Made by a program: the position numbers and the translations under genes
Source of the DNA: Perkinsus olseni
Taxonomy: Eukaryota; Perkinsozoa; Perkinsida
Assembly: GCA_013115125.1 (NCBI GenBank)
Contig: JABANN010000079.1
Location: forward strand, 1 to 64,000
Direction: 5' to 3'
Length of the DNA: 64,000 nucleotides
Shown: positions 55,970 through 64,000 of the stretch, one piece after another
Layout of the letters: each line of letters begins with the position of its first letter
How positions within the stretch are numbered: position 1 is the first letter of the stretch
The notes under the pieces: model-generated
Database searches by the model: none
What the model saw: only the letters and a program-made list of their open reading frames with translations
What the model was told of the DNA's origin: nothing

Positions 55970-58297
55970 GGTACGCTATGGGATATTTAGAGGGGTTGGC
56001 AACGGCAGAATATCTATGGCTGTTCTATCATCTTAATACAGAGAGGATCGTCGGTCCCCCTGGAGAACGGACTCCCGGTGGTACTTGGATGAAGGACTCG
56101 TAAGTCCGTCGAAAAAACCTCAGCCGAACTCGTAGTCGGCTCTGCTCGCCCGAGGGAGGAAACCTCGCTGCACTCTATTGACGAGGCGGGCGTGTCAGCA
56201 GGTACTTTGCTCCCATTCTAACCAACTTCATGGAGGGCAACCATAATCATCAAGAGTGCCGACTGGAGCCCGACTACCTCCAACTCGCTCTCGGCTATTA
56301 CTGTCAACTCCTCGGTCTCCTCGATGGTTATAACAGAGCTGTAGGGACCAATTCCAGAGCTAAGGTGAGGCTTAGCCCCGATACAAGTATAGACCTTGTC
56401 GTTGGAAATAGAAAAGCTCGGGCATTTGTACGGTGACAGCCGTTAGGCAGGCCTCATCGACTGCAGTGGGGTCGACGAGTCGATCTTTCTCAGTACACGC
56501 CCTCGACCTCCAAGAGTATCCTCACCTTCCTCGACATTCTTGCCATCAATGCAGATGGTCAACTACCTGAGCTCCAACAGATCGGTACGGCTGCCTTCCT
56601 TGTTCACGCGTCCCTCTGCCGCCTCAGGTCTCGATCATCAGTCGCTCGGGGAGATTCGACCACATAAACATGACGAGAGGGAAGTATTGAATTCATTGGA
56701 GAAAGCATCGGTCCCTCAACGCTGCAGTGCGCTCGTGAAACTCGTACGCAACAGCGCAGGCTTGGTGACAGATGTCATCTCCGCTCAGTAAGATGCTCAT
56801 CGTTGTTTACAGACTCCTCCCTGGAGGTCGATTGAGAACTTGAGCCCGACTCGTGTAATCGTAGCTATTGTACCCTCGTGCGTATTCATCGTTTCGACAG
56901 GACGCATTTATATACAGATAGGGCTATACAAATACATGTATGAATAGAAAGATGAATTGTGTAAAGACTACCAATTCTACCAATTCCCAGAGAGATGAAT
57001 CGTACAATATGATTAGAATACTATGTAGATTTGGAAGGCGGCATTTGTGAGCAGGTAGATTGTGACCTGCAACGTATATAGCGCAATTTCTTGGTATAGA
57101 AGTTATATCCGTAACTTGGTATGATACCAAGCGTTGAATGTGTCGTTCAAGGGGGAGTGCCCGTCCTTATCTAGCGTACTCGGCTGTATCCTCAGCACCA
57201 CTTGGGAGAGCTTCCCTGAGATGGTCCGGGTGATGAAGGAGATCTCCGCTCCGATGGTCAAGCAGGACAGGACGGATGCTACTTTGCAGTTTTCCAGCTA
57301 CCCGGGCTGCATCAGCAGTAGGGCCTCCCGTGAGGCCCAACCGGACCCTTGTCGTTGCGCAGGTACGGACGACTGGGTTATACGGCCATCGATGTGGCTG
57401 GTGTCGTTCGAGACCACCACTAACATCATACAGCCTGGCCAGTTTGGAACGCCGGAGTTCACGCCAGATTTCATCAGAATAATGATCGTCGTGTCGTTGT
57501 CTCATGACACTGAGTCGTGGAAGAATATCATGGAGACGTGCGACCTTCCCAGTGGAACTTACAACTCCCAGTGGCTTGTAGTTGACTACCAGAAGGTGAA
57601 GCAGGCTGCTGACGATAAGTCGGCCAATCTCCTGGACGGCTCGGTTATGGTTCTGGAAAGCGCTCCCGGAGCTGAGGAAAACGAGTATGGCGTGTTCGAG
57701 TCACGAGATATGTCAAAACACGTCAGTGAGAATGGCCACTTCGCTGGCTTCAACGAGGCTATGTTCCCGACCATCCGACGGCATCTCGGTTCTGACAGCG
57801 CCCCCTACCCTCAGGACGGACGCTATGCTGTCTTCCAGCAGCTCGCACCGATGGTACATGACATCGCCACTATGTACTCGGTGATGCAGTTCAACGAGCC
57901 GGGGAATCGCGGAAGCATTGCGCCTTTGAATGCCGATGACGGTGGTGCGGATTTGAAGATCACCAACTTGGCCACGATGAAGGAGAAGGGGGGCTCCTGG
58001 GCGTACAGCGGCCCACCGCGCGTACATGGGTATACAGCGGACGGTAGAGCGAGGAGGAATGAGTATGTCGAAAAGAAAATGAGCGACTTCTTCGAGTCAC
58101 CCAAGGCTAGGCTGAGCTGGGAGTTCCCGTTGGTCCTTTTCGTTGCACAAGATCAGCGCATGTGTATGTCTAAACGATGCCAGCCTGACTTCATGACAGA
58201 TCCGAGAGACTTGAAGACGATAGTGAATAACAGTCCTTCGTCGTCCATCAGTATGGATGCGGCTGATTGCGCATATTTGTGCGTTGAGAGAGAATGA
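55970..58297 (+). CDS. Phospholipase B-like protein
   Basis: PLB-like proteins are lysosomal or secreted N-terminal-nucleophile hydrolases matured by self-cleavage. Exons in order: YAMGYLEGLATAEYLWLFYH (55974-56033), DDYLQLALGYYCQLLGLLDG-type helix (56266-56330), FLDILAINADGQLPEL (56523-56570), CSALVKLVRNSAGLVTDV (56724-56790), and a long terminal exon from about 57140 to 58297. That exon has SSYPGCISS then, after a 45-nt intron at 57318-57362, TDDWVIRPSMWLVSFETT, then SGTYNSQWLVVDYQKVKQ, MVLESAPG and DLATMKEK-like segments. GTYNSQW(LVV)DY and the SSYPG-S-DD(W) pair are family hallmarks. The N-terminus, presumably with a signal peptide, is unresolved between 55.6 and 55.97 kb. Cysteines near the end (DFMTDPRDL, ADCAYLCVERE) fit a secreted protein. 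Confidence 0.85.
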
Positions 58298-59221
58298 ATT
58301 ATACACGGTAACATGGTCTAGGCTGTCAGTTCTCTGCATTAGCGTGTTGTGTTGCATAGTCGGAGGGTATGAGCATTCCACGGCACGATACCTTGATCAC
58401 GAGTGAACTGCCGAAGACTCTAGAATTCACTCCATTCGCTCGCGACAAGGAACTCTTCACGCAAGTAAACCAAGGGAACAAGACTTAGCGTTTCCGGTGC
58501 AACCTTTCTGTCACTATGACGAGGAGGTGTGAATCGAGCGAAGGGCGGAGCTCTTGAAAGCTTGGGCATACGTGAAGGCCACGCCACCAACCCAGAATAG
58601 TGAAGAATCACATATAGACACTTCGATCAACTCAATTCGACAGCTGCTCAGTTGTCGGTGAAATTACCATTCTGCATTTCTGTGATGACACTGCAGGAGC
58701 GACAGCTGCTGCTGCTGGTGCTGCTGCTGCCAGCAGTCATAACATGGGTACGTGTATGATAACGTCAGTGATGATCAATAAGTCGTCAGCATATTAGTGA
58801 ATTCGCACAACAGTGGTGGCGGACAGTATACAGCCGAGTAGTAACGACAAACAATTAATATCTCCATCATGCGGAGAAGTGGGGGATGACGAAACCGATA
58901 AACCAACGCCGAGCTAGAGCTGCTGCTGCTGCTGCTGACCGTAGCGGCTGCTGGCAGCATCGCCGAGAGTACTGCTGGTGGTGGTGCAACTTTGCGGTTG
59001 GATACACAAATCCAGATCATGGTCGTATCTGACAACTTGTGGAAGGCATCCTTGGATGAGATATTGTTCCTGAAGGCAGAACAGCCGAGTAGTTAACTGA
59101 CCGTCCCTTTAACTCATGTCTCGACAGGATACGACGGTCGTGAACAGCGAAGCAACGCGGGAAACAGTGACAGTTCATCACAGCCAAAATCGCTTGTCAA
59201 TAACAGACGGTCGGGCACCAA
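58298..59221. other. Intergenic, CAG/CTG-rich patches
   Basis: Short CTG-type runs at 58707-58735 and 58918-58938 (GCTGCTGCTGCTGCTGCTG). No convincing exon. Confidence 0.5.
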
Positions 59222-60377
59222 TCAGGTCACAAATTCATCGGACGTAATCGGGTAAAAAAAGAGGTAGTGCGGAGGGGTTACTTTTTTGAGATGTTCCAAG
59301 TCGGGCTTTTCCATGAACTTCAGACTCTTACAGAGAAGGTAACTGCTCTTATCACATCCTCTAACTGCTGCCAGCTCATTGAGGACATGGCAAGCGTTGA
59401 TGACGGCCAAACGTTCGTGGGCCGAATCGCCAAGAGAGACCACACAGCGGCGACGGCTGAAAACGGGAGTACACGAGGGGATATGAAGTGACTTACCCTG
59501 CAACTGGAGGGCTCGAGAAATGCTCAGAGATTGCTTGCTTGAAAGACTGATCCTTCCATTCGAACGCTGATGCGAATCCCTGAGAACACGAGGCGATTTT
59601 TTAGGGGACATAGCGGAGAACTGACCTGAGGCTCGTATGCGGTCCTGGCTGAGATGTGGTGTATGTTGCTGAGGGTAGGCAGGAGGGACGGGAGGAACTT
59701 AGCACAGGTGAGGGGGATCCAACCGGCCTCGGCGTTGGTCACTATAATCACCGTGCCTACCAGTAACAGAGAGGTGCCAACAGGCATAACAGTGCTCCAA
59801 CTCCAGAACGATACGGCAGGGGAGAGTTAAAGATGAGTCTTTAGAGCAAACGATTCGGGTCGTCCCGATCTCTCTCAAGTTCGATGAGAAGACAGATCCT
59901 ACCGAACTCCATAGCTGTTAGTAGAGTATCTTTAACAAGCATAGCGTAGTCATCCAGTGCAGACATTAGTCCCGTCGGTGGGCTAGGGCCATCCACTCGG
60001 AAACCCTGAGGGAAATATCAGCACTACTGGGGCTACTGCCGCAGGGGTGGTAATACCCATTGAACAGTGAGGTAGCGGGTGGGAAGGATAGTATCGTCCC
60101 AGTCAAATATAATAAGAGTATCTTCTTTATTAACATAGTGACCACTGATAACATCAGATGAATCCTCAGAGGAGGAGTCGCTGCTAGAGGTCGTGGAAGC
60201 CCCGGCAACAGTAGAATCGAAGGAATTGCTACGCCGGGCAGTGAACCTGGCGGCCAATGACGTCTGGGGGAAAGAGGAAGAGGTTTTACATGCTGGTCGG
60301 AGCATGATGCCCTCGGACACTGTGAGCCTCCTCATCGGAGAGCTCTTTACCACGACCACCAACAACATGCTGTTCAT
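59222..60377 (-). CDS. HAD-superfamily phosphatase-like protein
   Basis: HAD hydrolases use an Asp nucleophile in a DxDxT motif. The first exon (60377-60085) has a Ser-rich lead, then EDTLIIFDWDDTILPTRYL; both motif I aspartates (DWDDT) are present. After an intron, GFRVDGPSPPTGLMSALD and DYAMLVKDTLLTAMEFG follow (about 60006-59880). The next exon gives VIIVTNAEAGWIPLTCAKFL (motif II T in VTN) and HHISARTAYEP (59770-59620). The last exon has VVSLGDSAHERLAVINAC, motif IV-like GDS, and FMEKPDLEHLKK near 59410-59280. This arrangement is seen in HAD-like proteins common in dinoflagellates and relatives. Substrate is unknown. Stop at 59222 is the end of the open frame; a terminal intron is possible. 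Confidence 0.78.
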
Positions 60378-60696
60378 AAGGGACAGTTGTATCGGTGAGA
60401 GTATCGCCAGCTATCATTATTAAATGATTACCACTAGTAGTAGGAATATCCAAACCCCTATCATCGTAAACAACGTGCAGTACTCATCTCAGTGAAGCGG
60501 TGAACCCCTCCTTGATTACAGTACTGCCAGCCTTGTCCGGTTACAGGTCACTCGGCTGCTTACATAATGCGACGCTCACAGCTGGTAACATGCGCTGAGA
60601 AGTAGCGAATTTCGTGGCGCGTGACATGTTTCATCGCTCATCGTCGTCGCCATGCCATGCCATCAAGGTTGATGTTAGTGGTTTTCACTGATAAAT
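60378..60696. other. Short intergenic stretch with family B core
   Basis: AATTTCGTGGCGCGTGACA at 60608-60626 preceded by GTAACATGCGCTGAG. It might be in a 5'-UTR intron of the heme lyase gene (plus strand). Confidence 0.5.
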
Positions 60697-61951
60697 ATGT
60701 CGTCCTGCCCCCTCGGCTACGGCGGTGAATCCAGCACCGCGGACACCGCCCCTTCAGGCGGTCAAGGCGGGCAGAAGGAAGTAATTCCTCGGGCAGTGAA
60801 AATTGAACTGTTCAACGCTGAGGAGTGGCGCCGCCGGGATTGGCTTGGCGTGTCGAAGGGGCCTTGGGTGTCCTCTCGGACCTCGGCAAAGCTCAGAGCT
60901 GTCGAGCACCTGTGAGCTCTTAGTCTATCGAGACCGATCCACGGAACTCGTGCCACGGCATTCTTGGCTTATTCGTCTTGCTGTGAAATTACCGAAATTA
61001 TTGAAAGTGAAAAATTATTTCGATAATTTCATCGTTTCTTTATTTCTTGTGATATTATTTTTAACATCATCACGTTGATCATTCGAAGTCGTGTGAGTGC
61101 CCCTCTCTCGGATGACGCTTTCGAGGTTCCTGCTGGCAATAGGTCGGAACTGTCCAAGGAACGAACGACGTCAAGCATACCGGGAGTAGATGGAGAGATG
61201 TTCAAGTACCCGAGTGAGGATCAGTTCTATAAGACTGTTAAGCGGTGAGCATTCATAGTGGATAGCGGATCGTTAGTACTGCTACAGGAAAGGGCATGCT
61301 GTTGAGGCTGATGACATGCGGACTGTTGTGGCCATACATAATGCTGTCAATGAGAGTAAACAAATTCGGTTCGTGCTCAACGAGTGCGGGAAGTGCTGAT
61401 GAAGGCTTGTTTGCATGGGGGGTGTGGGCCTCAGGAGCATGGCATCAGATTAAGGAGGTGGAGGATCGTCTGCATGGTCGTGTATGCGCCAAAGAAGCCT
61501 TACGACTCGTCAAGTTTGTCGGGAGGCCAGGTAGTATCCTGAGAGACTAGCAGCCTTACGGGGCTCCTTGGATGTAAATGGGGATGTGTCGATCGCTTGG
61601 GTTGAACCCACGACCTCGGGGGTGAAGGACGGTACGCTTACCCAGGTGAGGTATCGCCCAAGTCGCGTATCATGCGGTTACTCGGAGGATGGACTGAGCC
61701 CTTCGACCGTCATGATTGGTACATTGATCGCTGCGGCACTACCGTGAGGTGAGCGTCCCTCTCTGCGGCATCTCCCGCGGATGATGACGACTAGGTACGT
61801 GGTTGACTTTTATGATGGAAGGCCCCCCGAGGGAACGGCTCACTTACCGCTTTCCCAGCAGCCAGTATCAATCTTCGTTGATGCCCGACCGGCCGTATCC
61901 ACCCTGAGTGACCTGTGGGATAGACTCCGGCTCTGGGGCGGATGGGCTTGA
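60697..61951 (+). CDS. HCCS: Cytochrome c heme lyase (holocytochrome c synthase)
   Basis: This mitochondrial intermembrane-space enzyme attaches heme to apocytochrome c. Spliced exons read [20 protein letters not shown] (61170-61230), [20 protein letters not shown] (61289-61350), [20 protein letters not shown] (61440-61499) with [11 protein letters not shown], then [34 protein letters not shown] (61693-61750), [13 protein letters not shown] and [20 protein letters not shown], ending WGGWA-TGA at 61949. PFDRHDW-RCG-V-RYV-D-YDG and the DARPA-D-S-WDR end are diagnostic. A frame at 60697-60912 starts [10 protein letters not shown], with a Cys-Pro of the kind seen in heme-regulatory motifs; I place it as the N-terminus, but the joint to the 61.09 kb exon is not certain. 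The intron near 61576-61649 has a T-arm-like core. Confidence 0.88.
61576..61649 (+). repeat. Family A-like core in heme lyase intron
   Basis: TTGGGTTGAACCCACGACC between GTAAATGGGG and an acceptor CTTACCCAG. The core is nearly self-complementary (TGGGTT/AACCCA). Confidence 0.6.
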
Positions 61952-62091
61952 TGTGTGTCATGAGTTTCTGAGTCGATACGTCTTTCGTGTTCAAGGGCTT
62001 GCCAATTCGGAAATATCTTTGGGTCTTCGTCGTGAGTATCGGAAGTATGCTTTTCCTCAGTACACTTCGGCATCCCTAGTGGTTGCTACTT

Positions 62092-62699
62092 TCACTGGTC
62101 TCCCCGTCCCTTGGAGCCTTTGTCAAGTGGCCTTGGGATCCCTCCACTGCTGTTGGTACTACCACTCATCCAACTATTCGTCTGAGAGCATCTCGTTGCT
62201 ACAATCCGTGCCACTTCTTCCCCCGTGTCAAACCCGAACAAGCGTAGACGCACAGTGAAGGCAGTCACAACCGCAACCACCATTAAAGAAGACCAGAGCA
62301 ACAAGGAACCTACAAATCTGAGAGCTACTACACGAGACAGGTAGTAACGGCGGTAATAGGAATAGGAGATGATGATGATGGTCCGAGGTTCGATCCCCAG
62401 GCCTTGCGTTTTTTCTGTTGCGTATATGCGATTCTCTGGGTACTGTGGATTGGGGGATTCTTTTGTTCTTCCCAGTGCACCGGTGGCGATGCTGCATGGC
62501 CAATCATTAGCGAATACGCCGCCAAGTGGGTGTCATCGTCAGCCGGGCTTTTCGGAGGACAGTGGTAATATTTCTCATCGATTTGCACGATCACCACCAC
62601 TGCACGATCGTGTCCACGCACGACCACCTCAACAGGAGCATTGTGCCTTTTCGTCCGAAAATTCCAGTCGGAGCCATCTGGCGTGGTGCACTTTGGCAC
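62092..62699 (-). CDS. Small single-pass membrane protein, unknown
   Basis: A minus frame starts MPKCTTPDGSDWNFRTKR at 62699 and continues through DRAVVVIVQIDEKYYHCPP to about 62450. After an intron with a family A core (62380-62412) and an acceptor CTCTCAG near 62319, the last exon reads FVGSLLLWSSLMVVAVVTAF, a clear membrane span, then RLRLFGFDTGEEVAR and a Ser/Gly-rich tail to 62092. It lies between heme lyase and CK2 beta on the other strand, and its start is within about 40 bases of the first CK2 beta exon. No family recognised. Confidence 0.5.
62319..62440 (-). repeat. Family A core in intron of small membrane-protein gene, antisense
   Basis: Plus strand GGTCCGAGGTTCGATCCCCA, then GGCCTTGCGTTTTTTCTG. 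Exact intron ends are not fixed. Confidence 0.6.
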
Positions 62700-62737
62700 T
62701 TTCTCGTCACCTCGACCCTCTCAGATGATGATTCTTG

Positions 62738-63795
62738 CTCCTACGACTGCGGCTGGATTGCGTGGTACTGCAGCTTGAAGGTAGTCCGTCACCACGATGG
62801 CTGATCCCAGGGTGTCTTCCTGTCATAGGGCCATGAGATGTTCTCAGAGGTCGACGAGGACTACATTCGAGATGCTTTCAATCTCTACGGCCTCCGCGCC
62901 AAAGTCCAGGTCAGCAGCAGGAGCCATTGTCTTCGGGTTAGTACTGAGTGTTCTCATCAGTTCTATGACCATGCATTGGAAATGATACTCAGCGACGAGC
63001 GGCCAGATGAAGAGGACCTGGCGGACAACGTGAGTTCACGATTGAAAACAGAGGTGGGGTTTTTGTTGTAGTTGACGAGCATCGTCTTAGGATTTTCTGG
63101 AGATTTACCGGGAGGCTGTTGACTTGTACGGTCTCATACATGCACGATATTGTCTAACTCCGAGGGGATTGTCCGTAGTGAAAGAGAAGTACCTGAGAGG
63201 TAGGGCAGGCGGAGCGATGCAGCCGCTGATGAGTCTGAGAGCCTTCATCAGGGGACTACGGCACTTGTCCGCGAGTCTATTGCAACGGCCAGCATGTACT
63301 GCCAACGGGAAGGGTGGGAGAGGAGCTCAGGGTTGAGCCTGTGAAAGTAATGCAATTTCGTGGCGCGCGGTAGTCCTCCTTCTCTATACCGTGCTGCTTC
63401 AGTTGTACTGTCCCAAATGCGAGCAACTGTACGTCCCTCGGCAGAAGCATGCTCACCTTGATGGTGCCTACTTCGGCGCGTCCCTTCCTAGCTTGTTCTT
63501 CCAGGTGAGCTCGACACTCATCATCACTCCCGCGCAGGAATGCGTCCGTTATTGTTTCTCGCGTGCCCTAGGAGTAGGGGTCATGCTTTCCTCCAATAAG
63601 TTTTCGCCGCTCTTCTCAACCTTGATGTGTTCTACTCAGACCTTCCCTAAGTTGATACCAGCGGAAGTTCCTGTGTATTTCGAACCTCGTGTGTTCGGGT
63701 TCAAGGTTCATAACAGACCGTACGTGATGCGCCATCATCATCAGTCCACCGACGTAGTGGAAAGGATGCCGTTCGTCTCAGATCTGTCGTGCTAA
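62738..63795 (+). CDS. CSNK2B: Casein kinase 2 regulatory (beta) subunit
   Basis: CK2 beta dimerises through a zinc finger and bridges two catalytic subunits. Exons (by hand): to 62780 (CGWIAWYCSLK), 62829-62909 (GHEMFSEVDEDYIRDAFNLY), 62961-63029 (FYDHALEMILSDERPDEEDL), 63091-63199 (EIYREAVDLYGLIHARYC, then VVKEKYLRG), 63252-63346 (DYGTCPRVYCNGQHVLPTG), 63403-63504 (LYCPKCEQLYVPRQKHAHLD, GAYFGASLPSLFFQ) and 63640-63795 (TFPKLIPAEVPVYFEPRVFG). Zinc ligands CPRVYC and CPKC are present, as is the acidic EEDLADN loop region. Introns are 48, 51, 61, 52, 56 and 135 nt; the fourth has a family C-like core and the fifth a family B core. The start codon is not found; the first exon is preceded by an acceptor-like CTCTCAG, so an upstream exon is expected. 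Confidence 0.93.
63200..63251 (+). repeat. Family C-like intron (52 nt) in CK2 beta
   Basis: GTAGGGCAGGCGGAGCGATG ... CTTCATCAG; the core differs from GGCGGAGCGAAGC by one base. Removing it joins KYLRG to DYGTCPRVYC. Confidence 0.8.
63347..63402 (+). repeat. Family B intron (56 nt) in CK2 beta
   Basis: GTAATGCAATTTCGTGGCGC ... GTGCTGCTTCAG. Removal joins RVEPVK to LYCPKCEQLY in frame, which fixes both ends. Confidence 0.92.
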
Positions 63796-64000
63796 AAAAG
63801 CTACAGAACGACGTTGCCAAGGGAGCCTCATATATAGACTTTCATGGCTGCAGCAACGCCGCTGGTAGGACCACGGATGGGTTACTGATGATCAATCGTG
63901 GCGGCAAGAGCTATGATACCAACCGTTGCAGAACTTGTCACGTTGGCTGCGAGTGTGCCCATCTGTCTCACAGGCCCTTACCCCTTCCCGATAGACCCCT
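63796..64000. other. Downstream of CK2 beta, unresolved
   Basis: The plus strand has a Cys-rich frame (NRCRTCHVGCECAHLS, about 63920-63968) that may be the beginning of another gene or chance. Confidence 0.3.

Noticed and set aside
1-64000. CRISPR array, operon, rRNA, spliced-leader gene
   Set aside because: No regularly spaced direct repeats with unique spacers, no polycistronic bacterial layout, no rRNA-like sequence, and no spliced-leader sequence of the dinoflagellate/Perkinsus type was spotted by eye.

Overview
This is a window of an intron-dense nuclear genome of a protist, most likely an alveolate of the Perkinsus type. That placement is an inference. It rests on many very short GT-AG introns (mostly 41-60 nt), mixed-strand close-packed genes, eukaryote-only gene families (HUWE1-like HECT ligase, syntaxin, DHHC acyltransferase, CK2 beta, cytochrome c heme lyase), and a PPR protein fused to a TrmB-like domain. 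No rRNA, CRISPR, operon or bacterial-type gene was seen. Because exons are short, open reading frames show only pieces of each gene; coordinates below are spans with some exon joints worked out by hand.

Layout. 1-14.75 kb, minus strand: a giant HUWE1/UPL-type HECT ubiquitin ligase running off the left edge. 14.95-15.5 kb: an unrecognised minus ORF. 15.5-18.1 kb: no convincing gene, but a cluster of palindromes, inverted repeats and minisatellites. 18.15-22.3 kb, plus: PPR repeats followed by a TrmB-like methyltransferase domain. 22.9-25.7 kb, plus: a Qa-SNARE syntaxin with a Tc1/mariner-like MITE in one intron. 25.8-28.65 kb, plus: a TPH-like coiled-coil protein. 29-34.3 kb: a tandem duplication that carries a broken 3' piece of the coiled-coil gene and two diverged, stop-interrupted copies of a secreted-protein gene (minus). 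34.6-35.2 kb: a hAT-like non-autonomous element with a perfect 8-bp target duplication. 36.2-36.6 kb: a possible membrane-protein start (minus). 37.9-39.9 kb, minus: DHHC palmitoyltransferase. About 41-53 kb, plus: a voltage-gated-type K+ channel with cyclic-nucleotide-binding and ankyrin domains. 53.3 kb: a 52-residue secreted peptide. 53.6-55.4 kb: unrecognised plus ORFs. 55.97-58.3 kb, plus: phospholipase B-like protein. 59.2-60.4 kb, minus: HAD-like protein. 60.7-61.95 kb, plus: cytochrome c heme lyase. 62.1-62.7 kb, minus: small membrane protein. 62.74-63.8 kb, plus: CK2 beta.

The most interesting signal is in the introns. At least three families of short introns recur across unrelated genes, each with a shared core in otherwise unrelated sequence, and in both orientations: (A) a core resembling a tRNA T-arm/B-box followed by a T-rich tail; (B) a core reading AATTTCGTGGCGCG; (C) a core reading GGCGGAGCGAAGC. 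They look like introners (mobile or copied introns). The family A core also occurs inside the MITE in the syntaxin intron, suggesting a possible link between a DNA transposon and intron spread.
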